NCBI GenBank assembly: GCA_963846775.1
Contig: CAWJXB010000001.1
Span: 1 to 64,000 of the forward strand
Length of the DNA stretch: 64,000 nt
Origin: CAVYXA01 sp963846775
GTDB lineage: Bacteria > Verrucomicrobiota > Verrucomicrobiia > Chthoniobacterales > UBA10450
Reading direction: 5' to 3'
The position numbers and the translations under genes are program-made. This document shows positions 7,706 to 16,203 of this stretch, one piece after another. Within the stretch, counting starts at the first letter, position 1; each line of letters begins with the position of its first letter. A model generated the notes under the pieces. That model saw nothing but the letters and a program-made list of their open reading frames with translations. It was not told the DNA's origin and made no database searches.

Positions 7706-8731
7706 TCACGGCTTCGTCGCCAGGATCAGCGGCGAAGGACCGGGCGCGGCGAGTTTGCGGGCCTTTTTGAAACCGGCATCTTCGAGCCAACCCTTGATCT
7801 CGTTGAAGCTGAAAGTCTGGCCGCGCTCGCTGTGCATTAGCATGGTGACGGCAAAAATTAGCCCGTTAGGCGGGCCGGTTCGGGCATCGTTGACCAGCCA
7901 TTCGCCGATCGCAATCGTGCCACCCGACTTGAGCGCTCGAAAAACCCGTTTCAATAATTTCCGGCTTCGTTCTTCTCCTTCGGTGTGTAAGATGTGGCCT
8001 AACGTGGCGATGTCGTAGCCATTGCCGAACTCGGCCTCGAGCACATCGCCCCCGATGTAACTGAACCGATCCATCACGCCAAACTTCTGCGTGATCCGTT
8101 TCGTCGTCGGAATCATCTCGGCCCAATCCTGCGCCGTAACGCGGACCAGCGGTGATTGCTGGGCCAGCGCGATTCCCCAAATTCCGGACCCCGCCGCGAT
8201 GTCGAGCACGCGCACCGGTTGGCGCGCTTTTGCGAGACGCAGAGACTGCCCGAGTTTCACCGCCGCCGGATAACTCATCGGGATGATATTCTCCACCAGC
8301 ACCGAAAAAAATTCCGGCCCTTGCGATTCCTGGTTCACTGCGTGTGGAGGCCGTCCGGTCTTCACAACGTCACTCAGGTGCAACCAATCGGGCAGAAGAT
8401 GAGTGCTGACCATGGCAAAAAATCCGGCCAACGTGCCTGGCTTGCCGCGAACGAGAAAGGCGGCGCTTTCCGGGGTGAGGGAATATCGCCCTGGTCGATT
8501 CTTTCTAAGCAAATCGAGACCGATGAGAGCATTCGCGATCGCGCGTAATCCGCGCACGGACGCGCCTGTTTCCTTGCTCAGTTGCTCGACTGTTTTCGCG
8601 CCATCCGCCAGGGAGTCGAATAATTTGTTGTTCACCGCCGCGCCGATAATGAGCGGTGGCGCATAAGCAAACCCGAACTGCATCAAACGCTCGGGCGTGA
8701 CCTGTTTCGAGCGGGTAGTGTTCTTTGGCAT
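7706..8731 (-). CDS. SAM-dependent methyltransferase with N-terminal dimerisation wHTH
   Basis: 341-aa protein of the O-methyltransferase type seen in acetylserotonin/hydroxyneurosporene methyltransferases. Residues about 15-90 form the winged-helix dimerisation domain (LFDSLADGAKTVEQLSKETG). Residues about 165-330 are a Rossmann methyltransferase with SAM motif VLDIAAGSGIWGIALAQ, acidic loop TAQDWAEM and post-motif GGDVLEAEF. The substrate cannot be read from sequence. It is a single gene, ending at a REP pair and divergent from the membrane protein at 8801. Confidence 0.85.
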   Translation of the reverse strand: MPKNTTRSKQVTPERLMQFGFAYAPPLIIGAAVNNKLFDSLADGAKTVEQLSKETGASVRGLRAIANALIGLDLLRKNRPGRYSLTPESAAFLVRGKPGTLAGFFAMVSTHLLPDWLHLSDVVKTGRPPHAVNQESQGPEFFSVLVENIIPMSYPAAVKLGQSLRLAKARQPVRVLDIAAGSGIWGIALAQQSPLVRVTAQDWAEMIPTTKRITQKFGVMDRFSYIGGDVLEAEFGNGYDIATLGHILHTEGEERSRKLLKRVFRALKSGGTIAIGEWLVNDARTGPPNGLIFAVTMLMHSERGQTFSFNEIKGWLEDAGFKKARKLAAPGPSPLILATKP

Positions 8732-8800
8732 GTTGCGTTGGCTCCGTTGGCTCGTAACATCGACAATTAACGAGTCCGCGCGCTTCTTTCAACTCGAGTC

Positions 8801-9151
8801 ATGTCGAACGATCGTTCCGAAGAAAAAAAACTGCGCGTACTGTCCTTTGTCGTGCATGCGACACGTGGCGTGATTCGCGATCAAAAGGCGCGGCGACGCA
8901 CGATGCTTGTATTGCTGTTGGCCGCGCTCGTGCTGTTGTTAGCAGGATCGACAATGTTGCAGGCGCCGCTCAACCCGCGTGAGCATCCGTTTGGTTTTTT
9001 GTTGTTTTGGATCGCGTGCGGCTGGCTCACCTTGACCGCGCTGTTGCTGGCGATCTTCGATGTGCTGCTGGTGAAACTAGGGGCGCGCAGGACAAAGCGG
9101 GCGTTGCGGGATAATCTCGAAAAGAAAAACGCAACGCCCAACGTCCAATGA
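8801..9151 (+). CDS. Two-TM membrane protein of unknown function
   Basis: 116-aa protein with a basic cytoplasmic N-terminus and two hydrophobic helices at about residues 34-53 (LVLLLAALVLLLAGST) and 66-92. The C-terminal ARRTKRALRDNLEKKN is charged. The last residues NATPNVQ are encoded by a copy of the dispersed heptad repeat (CAACGCC/CAACGTC). It overlaps dgt by the 4-nt ATGA, so the two are translationally coupled. No family recognised. Confidence 0.65.
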   Translation: MSNDRSEEKKLRVLSFVVHATRGVIRDQKARRRTMLVLLLAALVLLLAGSTMLQAPLNPREHPFGFLLFWIACGWLTLTALLLAIFDVLLVKLGARRTKRALRDNLEKKNATPNVQ

Positions 9152-10314
9152 AAGAAGCAGACGCGTGTCCTTGGAGAACGCGGGAGCAAATGGAAGCCAC
9201 GGAACGGGCGACGCTGGCGCCGTTTGCGCAAAAGTCGGCCGATTCGCGTGGGCGCAAATACTCGGAGCCGAGCCACGCCTTTCGCACTGAATTTCAACGC
9301 GACCGGGCGCGGATCATTCATTCGCGCGCATTTCGCCGAATGGAATATAAGACCCAGGTTTTTCTGAACGGGACCGGCGATCATCTGCGGACGCGGTTGA
9401 CGCATTCGATCGAGGTGGCATCGATCAGTCGTACTATCGCTCGCGCATTAGGCCTGAATGAAGATTTGGCCGAAACGATCGCATTGGCGCACGATCTCGG
9501 GCATTCGCCCTTTGGGCATTCCGGTGAACAAATGCTGGCCGAGTGCATGATCGGTCACGGCGGGTTCAATCATAACCAACAAAGCCTGCGGCTGGTCGAG
9601 CTGCTGGAAAATCCGTATCCCAGTTTTCCGGGTCTGAACCTGACATTTGAGGTGCGCGAAGGTTTGAGAAAGAACGAGCACGCGTTCGAGACGCCGGATG
9701 GATTAAAATTTAGTCACCCTTCGCTCGAAGCGCAGATCGCCGATTTGGCTGATGAAATCACCTATTATAGTCACGATCTCGATGACGCGGTCGATTTTGA
9801 AATCCTCAGCGCAGCGCAATTACGCGACGTGACGGTGTGGCGCCGCAATTGCGAGCAGGTGTTATCGCGTTATCCCGATGCGCGCGAGCCGGACCTGCCC
9901 AAGCTGATTATTCGCAATATTATTGACACCGAAGTGCGCGATGTGATCGCCACGAGCGCGAAATCGATTGCCGATGCGGGCGTGCAAAGCGCGGATGACG
10001 TGCGGCGGCAACCGGTCCGATTGATTCGCTACAGCGACGAACTCGAGGAAGCCAACCGTGCGCTCCGGAAATTTCTGTATGCGAACGTGTACTATCATCC
10101 CCGCGTCGCGGAGGTGAACCAGCGTGCCTGCCAGATGATGCGAAAAGTTTTCAAAGCCTACGTTGTCGATCCGGCGCGGCTCGGCGAAGCGGCCACTCGC
10201 CGGATCGAGAAAGAAGGTTTGCACCGGACGGTGTGCGATTACATCGCGGGGATGACCGATCGGTATTTGATGGAGGAGTTTTCCCGGATTAACGCCGATC
10301 GGGTGAGGGAGTGA
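9148..10314 (+). CDS. dgt: Deoxyguanosinetriphosphate triphosphohydrolase-like HD protein
   Basis: HD-superfamily dNTPase releasing tripolyphosphate from dNTPs. 388 aa with typical landmarks: RDRARIIHSRAFRRMEYKTQ, the first metal motif RTRLTHSIEVA, the HD pair ALAHDLGHSPFGHSGE, the long central helix with EITYYSHDLDDAVD, and the C-terminal YIAGMTDRY. It belongs to the shorter dGTPase type 2 subfamily rather than the E. coli long form. It starts inside the stop of the preceding membrane-protein gene. Confidence 0.93.
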   Translation: MKEADACPWRTREQMEATERATLAPFAQKSADSRGRKYSEPSHAFRTEFQRDRARIIHSRAFRRMEYKTQVFLNGTGDHLRTRLTHSIEVASISRTIARALGLNEDLAETIALAHDLGHSPFGHSGEQMLAECMIGHGGFNHNQQSLRLVELLENPYPSFPGLNLTFEVREGLRKNEHAFETPDGLKFSHPSLEAQIADLADEITYYSHDLDDAVDFEILSAAQLRDVTVWRRNCEQVLSRYPDAREPDLPKLIIRNIIDTEVRDVIATSAKSIADAGVQSADDVRRQPVRLIRYSDELEEANRALRKFLYANVYYHPRVAEVNQRACQMMRKVFKAYVVDPARLGEAATRRIEKEGLHRTVCDYIAGMTDRYLMEEFSRINADRVRE

Positions 10315-10344
10315 TTCGGATGCCCTCAATACTCCATCCTTTCC

Positions 10345-13183
10345 TCACCCGGGCGGATGAAAACCAAACTCGGCCTGAAGATCGCCCCAGAGCCACTCAA
10401 CAAACCAATCCTTCTTAATCGCTGCGTTCCTGGCCCCGGCGACCGCCTCGGCTTTCCCGACTTCGCCGTTAACGCAGTAAAGATAAATGAGAAGAAACAA
10501 ATCGTTCGCGTTAGAAAAACCGCGTTCGTTTTCTTGTTCCAAGAGTTGAATCGCGCGCGGAAAATTTCGGTCGGCCACGGCGCCGGCGATCAGGTCGCGA
10601 CGCGTTTCCAAGGCTAACGAGGCGGGCGATTCGCGCGCGGCTTTTTCGGCCAGAGTGACTCTCCAGTCATCCGTCTCCTGCGCCGCCAGGACCGGCGCGC
10701 GCAATTTGGTGTAACGGAGGTAAACGTCCATCTCCGCCAGCCAGTTGCTCCCGGCCATCTCGGATTGGAACCGGGTCTCGCGCACGCCGAAGAAGATATC
10801 GAGTCCTTTCTTCCAGTCGCCCGGCCAAACCTGGCGAATGAGCGAGGAAGATGAGAATCGCTCCAGGGCCGCGTTTCTTTGCATGTAAGAGAAACCGAAC
10901 TTGAATGCCGCGTCCAAGTCCGGAGGCGCATCGCTTAAGCGTTTCGGGTAAAAATCATCCAGCGGCTCGACCTCTTTTACGAGCCGCTCGACTTCCTCGC
11001 CATCCATCAAAAACAATGCTGACATTTGCTCTGGGAATTCGACCCCGATACGGCGGAGATCGGCACCCGTCTCGGGGTCTCTCCACAACTGGCGCGCGAG
11101 TATCTCGTTAGGCTCAGGCAGCGGTTCCTTGATTCCGATCATGATCCATTCCAAATCGTTCGTGGCCCAGAGAGATGCGTCGGGAAACACGTTGTGAAAT
11201 GCGCGCAGAGTCGACTTGGCATCGGCCATTGTGACCTGATAGAGCGGCAACCAAAAACTCACGATGCCACCTTCCTTGAGTCGGTCCCTCATCAATCGGA
11301 AAAATTGCTCAGTATACAGATTCACCGTGCCGAGTGTTTTGAGCGGCGGCGGTTCGCCGGTGATGATGTCGTATTGGCCCGGACAGGATTGGAGGAAGAA
11401 GCGCCCATCCTGGACAAAGGTGGTGACGCGTGGATCGCGCAGCGGATTGGAGTAGCCGGCGCCCGAATAGGAATCCGCCAGATCAAATACTTCTTTGGAA
11501 ATATCGACCACATCGAGATGCTTGAGGCGCCGGTCGCGCACGAACGCATCGGCCGTTACACCGACGCCGTAACAAATCAGCAGAGCGTCCTCACTTTGCG
11601 GCCGAAGCGCCAATGGCAAATACGCGAACAAACGCATGTAACGCTGGCTGCGCGGCTGGGTCGCTGACATCGAATACGAGTTTGTGACCAGCCGGTAGTA
11701 ATATGGCCCGGCCGCGAGATCGCGCCGGAGAAGCTGAAAAGTGTCCGCGGTGCCCTCGATCTTTCTCACGAAGATGGAACCATCTTGTTCGTAGGGCCGG
11801 CGCGCGTTGGCGAAATGGAGTTGGTCGCGGTGATGGGGAAAGATCGATAAGATTAAGAAGAACAGCGCCCCGAGCGCGATGGTGACAACTCGCAACCGGT
11901 CGCCCATCGCCACGAGGAGGGCCAAAAGAGCGTAGAGGACCGCGCTCGCGATCAGGCTGGTTTGAAATCCAAAACGGGGCAGGAAAACAAATCCGGCGAG
12001 CAACGGCCCGCAGGCCGCGCCGATAGTGTTCCATAGGATGGTTAGGCCAGTGCCGTTCATCCGTCCGGCCACCTCGCGTTGCACGGCAGCGGCGATGGTC
12101 GGCAGCAGGATTCCGGAAAGACACGCCACCGGAAACATCAGCGCGAATGACAACAACCCGATCTGTTGCCACGCACGGATGTCGAACGAGGTTTTATCCC
12201 ACGAAGTGGTCGGAATCGGAAAAAACAGATACGACAAAAGCGTAGCGACCGCCGCGAGGAACAACAGAACGGGAAGCAGTTGTCGATCTTGCCGGAGCCG
12301 TGCCGGGATGAGGCTCGAAAAAATCCCACCCAGTCCGATCCCGGCCAGAATCATCGCGAGCATGACGCAAAATGCGATCGAAGAAGACGAAACGTACAAT
12401 CGCAGAAAGCGAAACCAAACGACTTCGAGCGTGAGCAGGGTCAGGCCGGTTCCCGCGCTGGCGATCAGCATTCGCCACGGGGTCGATTTCGCTGCGAAGA
12501 AAACGGGAGTGTCCACGGCCGGTTCTGCTGTTTGGCTGGAAATGATGAGCGCGAAACTCGCTGCGATTATGCAAATGGCGGCCGCAGTCAGCGCCGTTCC
12601 AAACAGTCCCCACATTCGGATCAAAATGGCCTCACCTAACAACGAGCCCGCGACGGCTCCGAGCGTGTTGCATCCGTAGAAAACGCCGATGGTCCGGCTG
12701 TACCTCGTATCGGCGGAGAACTGGATCTTCGACCAAAACTGGCAGCGTCAGACCCATCGCCGTTGCCGGGATGAGCAAAATCAGGAAGGAGAGGAAAAAC
12801 CGAAGGAGGTTCAACAATTCCTGATGAGGCCAGAGCGATTGGAAGAGCGGACGCAGCCAAGCTCCGATGAGCGGAAGCGCGAAAACCAGTGTGCAACCAA
12901 AGATAGCGACGAGGATCTCCAGGCCCGCATACACGCAGAGCGGCCGTGCCGTTCGCAATTTCCAGCGCGCCGCGATCCCGCTTCCGACGGCCAGACCAGC
13001 CATGAAGCTCGACAAAATCAGCGCTGCCGACCAGACGGAATTTCCAAAGGCCAGGCCGCTCAGGCGCAGCCAGAGCGTTTCAAACAAGAGCGCGCTGCAT
13101 CCGGAAAGAAAGAGGATCACCGAGACGAAAGCGACGCGCACGGCGCAAGATTCAACGCGGCCACGCGAACGTTCAACACTCAA
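10345..13183 (-). pseudogene. Fused MFS-like/spermidine-synthase-like membrane protein, frameshifted
   Basis: One long gene is split by a single-base shift near 12703. The 5' part (from TTG 13183, or GTG 13141) reads FLSGCSALLFETLWLRL and runs to LPVLVEDPVLRRYE. The 3' part continues in the next frame as YSRTIGVFYGCNTLGAVAGS, then about ten membrane helices and a C-terminal polyamine-synthase-like Rossmann domain (ALLICYGVGVTADAFV, DISKEVFDLADSY, YDIITGEPPP). This is the fused MFS/spermidine-synthase family, about 900 aa when intact. The TTG start overlaps the upstream stop by 4 nt. One inserted G explains the break; it may be a true mutation or a sequencing error. Confidence 0.8.
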
Positions 13184-13791
13184 TCGCGCAGGGCTTCGTC
13201 GCTTAGAAAACGAATCACGAGACGGAGGCGATCGTTCACGGATAGCTCTTCCAGGACGCGTTGACGGCGGAGCGGATCGGTCACGAATGTCGATGCCACC
13301 AGGTCGGCCAGCATTTCCGGATCATTCAGATCCGAGAGATATCGGTCCACTTTTGGCGGAAGTCTTCGCCCATCGCCTTTCAATTTGGAATAAAGCTCGA
13401 GAACTTTTGCGCTCAACGCGTCGGTCTCCACGGACGACGGAATTTCAGATTCCAGACGCTCGATAGTCGCGATCGGAAACGGATTTTCCTGTTCGAAGCC
13501 GGTGAAGCGGACGCGCTCGAGTCCTTGCAAAATGAGATTGGAAGTGCCATCGCCGCGACCGACACACGCGCGAATAAGGCCAACGCTGGCCACGTGAAAA
13601 AAATCTTCGGCAGCGAACCAATCAGCGCAGCTCGGCTTGATCAGCGTGACGCAAAACATGCGGTGGTTTTGCAGCGCACGGTCGAGCATTTCGCGATAGC
13701 GCGGCTCGAAAATATAAAGCGGAAGAAGCGCGCGCGGGAAAAGGACCGCGCCGGGGAGCGGCATGACGGGGACTTCGTCGGGAACAGTCAT
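13180..13791 (-). CDS. Lon-protease substrate-binding-domain protein
   Basis: Stand-alone LON N-terminal domain protein, 203 aa, without AAA or protease domains. Diagnostic segments are VMPLPGAVLFPRALLPLYIFEPRYREML at the N-terminus (read in two pieces: VMPLPGAVLFP and LYIFEPRYREML), GVGRGDGTSNLILQG-type turns (here CVGRGDGTSNLILQG), and RVRFTGF. The family is widespread and its role is unclear; substrate recognition or peptide binding is inferred from Lon. Its stop overlaps the TTG start of the downstream fusion gene, implying coupling. Confidence 0.88.
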   Translation of the reverse strand: MTVPDEVPVMPLPGAVLFPRALLPLYIFEPRYREMLDRALQNHRMFCVTLIKPSCADWFAAEDFFHVASVGLIRACVGRGDGTSNLILQGLERVRFTGFEQENPFPIATIERLESEIPSSVETDALSAKVLELYSKLKGDGRRLPPKVDRYLSDLNDPEMLADLVASTFVTDPLRRQRVLEELSVNDRLRLVIRFLSDEALRD

Positions 13792-13940
13792 TGGAGAACG
13801 CTCAACCTGGCCGTTATGCTTCGCAAGAGAGACGCAATTTACAAATGGTAGTGATACTGGTTTTCAACCGAGCCAAACTGTAGCGTCACGGCGCGGAAAT
13901 CATACTCGCGCGCGCGGTGAACCCCGGTTAACTAGAAGCC

Positions 13941-14879
13941 ATGCAACGAAAGATCGCATTGCTATTTGCCGGTCAGGGCGCGCAGAGCGTCGGGATGGGG
14001 CGCGATTTGGCCGAGCAATTTCCGAGCGCGGCCGAGTTGTTCCAAAGAGCGGATAAAATCCTCGGGCGCAGCCTCACCGGTATCGCCTGGAACGGTTCAA
14101 TCGAGGACCTGACCAGGACCTCGAACTGCCAACCGGCCCTGTTTGTGCATGGACTGGCCGGGCTGGCTGTGTTGCGCGATATGGCTGGGGAATTTTCCAT
14201 TGGCGGCGCGGCCGGGCTGTCGTTAGGGGAAATCACCGCGCACGCCGCGGCCGGAACGTTCGATTTCGCGACCGGGCTGAATTTGGTGCAACGGCGCGGC
14301 GAACTTATGGATGAAGCCTGCGCGGCCACCAACGGGGCGATGGCGGCGATGATTGGCGGAGCAGAGAATGACGTGCGCCAGCTGGCCGCGGACCACGATG
14401 TCGATGTAGCTAATATCAACGCGCCGGGACAAATCGTGATCTCGGGCGAGCGGGCCAAAGTGGAAGTGGCGGTCGGTGTTGCCAGAGAATATGGAATTCG
14501 TCGGGCCACGATGCTCAATGTCGCCGGCGCGTATCATTCGCGGCTGATGGACACGGCCTATCAAGCGCTTGGCCATGCGCTGATTGACGTGGAGCTGCAG
14601 CTGCCGCAGTTTCCCGTGATTAGCAATGTGACCGGAGACGAAGTGAAAGCATTGCCCGAGATTCGGCAGACACTACAGGACCAAGTCACGAGCACGGTGC
14701 GCTGGACCGACTGTATGGAGCGGCTTGTCGATCTCGGCTGCAACTTTTTCATCGAGCTCGGACCTGGCAGGGTGCTGGCTGGTTTGCTCCAACGCATTGA
14801 CAAGGGCGCCGACGTGATCTCGGTCAGTGATGCTCAATCAGCGCGCGAATGCGCTGAGCGGCTGCAAGATCGACAATGA
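13941..14879 (+). CDS. fabD: Malonyl-CoA:ACP transacylase
   Basis: Loads malonyl groups onto acyl carrier protein for fatty acid synthesis. 312 aa. The N-terminal GQGAQSVGMGRDL, the nucleophile elbow GLSLGE (Ser near residue 94), Arg in LVQRRGELM, and the catalytic His in GAYHSRLM (near residue 199) are all present, as is the terminal ELGPGRVL. No other fab genes are adjacent. It begins the plus-strand run fabD, yqeY-like, ispD. Residues just before the TGA stop are encoded by a copy of the AAGATCGACAAT motif. Confidence 0.95.
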   Translation: MQRKIALLFAGQGAQSVGMGRDLAEQFPSAAELFQRADKILGRSLTGIAWNGSIEDLTRTSNCQPALFVHGLAGLAVLRDMAGEFSIGGAAGLSLGEITAHAAAGTFDFATGLNLVQRRGELMDEACAATNGAMAAMIGGAENDVRQLAADHDVDVANINAPGQIVISGERAKVEVAVGVAREYGIRRATMLNVAGAYHSRLMDTAYQALGHALIDVELQLPQFPVISNVTGDEVKALPEIRQTLQDQVTSTVRWTDCMERLVDLGCNFFIELGPGRVLAGLLQRIDKGADVISVSDAQSARECAERLQDRQ

Positions 14880-14904
14880 AGACTCATGACCGTAATGTCG
14901 GCGC

Positions 14905-15357
14905 ATGACACTGGTCGAAAGAATTGATTCCAATTTAAAAGACGCCATGCGCGCCAAGGACGCGACCAAACTTGGCGTTCTTCGCATGTTGAAATCGGCG
15001 CTGAAAAATGCCGCCATCGAAAAATCGGGCGCGGAAGGGCAGCTCAACGATACCGAGGCGGTTCAAGTAATCCGCAAGCAAGCCAAACAACGCCAGGATT
15101 CCATCGAGAGTTTCGAAAAAGGCGGCCGCGCAGAATTGGTCGCGAAAGAAAAAGAGGAATTGTCGATCTTAAATTCGTATTTACCCGCGGCGATGAGCGC
15201 GGAGGAGTTGTCGAAGATCGTGCGCGAGACGATCTCGGAACTCGGCGTGACTTCGAAAGCTCAAATGGGCGCGGTCATGAAGGCATTGCAGGCGAAAGTT
15301 GCCGGACGCGCCGATGGCAAGACATTGAGCGCGGAAGTGCAGAAACAACTGCAGTAA
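14905..15357 (+). CDS. GatB/YqeY family protein
   Basis: 150-aa YqeY-like protein, related to the tRNA-binding C-terminal domain of GatB amidotransferase. Family landmarks: LKDAMRAKDATKLGVLRMLKSALKN, then RQDSIESFEKGGRAELVAKE, and the helical GatB-tail part TSKAQMGAVMKALQAKVAGRADG (quoted here only as family segments TSKAQMGAVMKAL and VAGRADG). It is probably tRNA- or aminoacyl-metabolism-related; the exact role is unknown in the family. It sits 25 nt after fabD. Confidence 0.9.
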   Translation: MTLVERIDSNLKDAMRAKDATKLGVLRMLKSALKNAAIEKSGAEGQLNDTEAVQVIRKQAKQRQDSIESFEKGGRAELVAKEKEELSILNSYLPAAMSAEELSKIVRETISELGVTSKAQMGAVMKALQAKVAGRADGKTLSAEVQKQLQ

Positions 15358-15430
15358 GAGAACGCCGAACGTCCAACATCCAATATTGCATGCAAGCCTC
15401 TGAATTTAGCATTGGGCGTTTTCTTCTCCA
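15358..15430 (+). repeat. TTGGACG-family heptad element, imperfect inverted arms
   Basis: The spacer after the yqeY-like stop contains AACGCCGAACGTCCAACATC at its left and the reverse-oriented CATTGGGCGTTTTCTTCTCC at its right, around an AT-richer centre. The arms share AACGCC...CAAT in inverted orientation. It belongs to the same heptad family as 20255, 42473 and 51866. Confidence 0.55.
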
Positions 15431-15433
15431 TTC

Positions 15434-16141
15434 ATGCTAGCCGCCATCATTGTCGCGGCGGGCAGCAGCCGGCGCATGGGCTTTGACAAATTGTTTGCCG
15501 AGATTGTGGGCAAACCTGTCATCGCGCATTCGCTGAACGCGTTTGCTCGGACGGAGTCGGTTGGCCAGATCATCGTTGTCGCGCAAGAAGATCGACATCG
15601 CGATATCGAGCAGATTGTGCGCGATGGAAATTTGAACAACGTCCGCGCCATTGTTCGTGGCGGCGAGCATCGACACGATTCCGTTCATGCCGGTTTAGAA
15701 GCTGTGAGCGGCGACGCGAAATACATCGCGGTGCACGACGCTGCGCGCCCCCTGGTCACGCCGCAACAAATAGAGCAGGTGTTTGAAAAATGTCGGGACT
15801 ATGGCGCAGCCAGTTTGGTCGAATCGATTCGCGACACGGTCAAGCGCGCGGATGTCGACCCATTCGACTCGCGTTCAGGGCAAGTTCTTCGCGTTTCCGA
15901 GTCGGTGGATCGACATGGACTTTACGCCATGCAAACCCCGCAGATCTTCGAGAGAAAGATTCTCGAAGAGGCCTATCAAGCCGTCGCCGAGAAAAAGATG
16001 GTGGTGACGGACGAAGTCTCGGCGGTCGAACTCATAGGGCACAAAGTTGCGCTGGTTGTGAACGATGAGTTCAATTTCAAAATCACCTACCCGCGGGATT
16101 TACCCCTGGCCGGATTCATCCTTCGACAGCGCGGAGTGTAG
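15434..16141 (+). CDS. ispD: 2-C-methyl-D-erythritol 4-phosphate cytidylyltransferase
   Basis: Third step of the MEP pathway: CTP plus MEP gives CDP-ME. 235 aa. N-terminal nucleotide-binding loop AAIIVAAGSSRRMGFDKLF, central VHDAARPLVT, and the Thr/Lys-bearing KITYPRDL near the C-terminus are present. The dxs gene for the first step is at 5.3-7.2 kb on the other strand, so the pathway genes are scattered. An ispF domain is not fused. Confidence 0.95.
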   Translation: MLAAIIVAAGSSRRMGFDKLFAEIVGKPVIAHSLNAFARTESVGQIIVVAQEDRHRDIEQIVRDGNLNNVRAIVRGGEHRHDSVHAGLEAVSGDAKYIAVHDAARPLVTPQQIEQVFEKCRDYGAASLVESIRDTVKRADVDPFDSRSGQVLRVSESVDRHGLYAMQTPQIFERKILEEAYQAVAEKKMVVTDEVSAVELIGHKVALVVNDEFNFKITYPRDLPLAGFILRQRGV

Positions 16142-16203
16142 CGCGCGTCTTCGGCTGCGAGTTTGTTCTTCAGCAAAGAACAATCAATCGGTAGAATTTC
16201 AAG

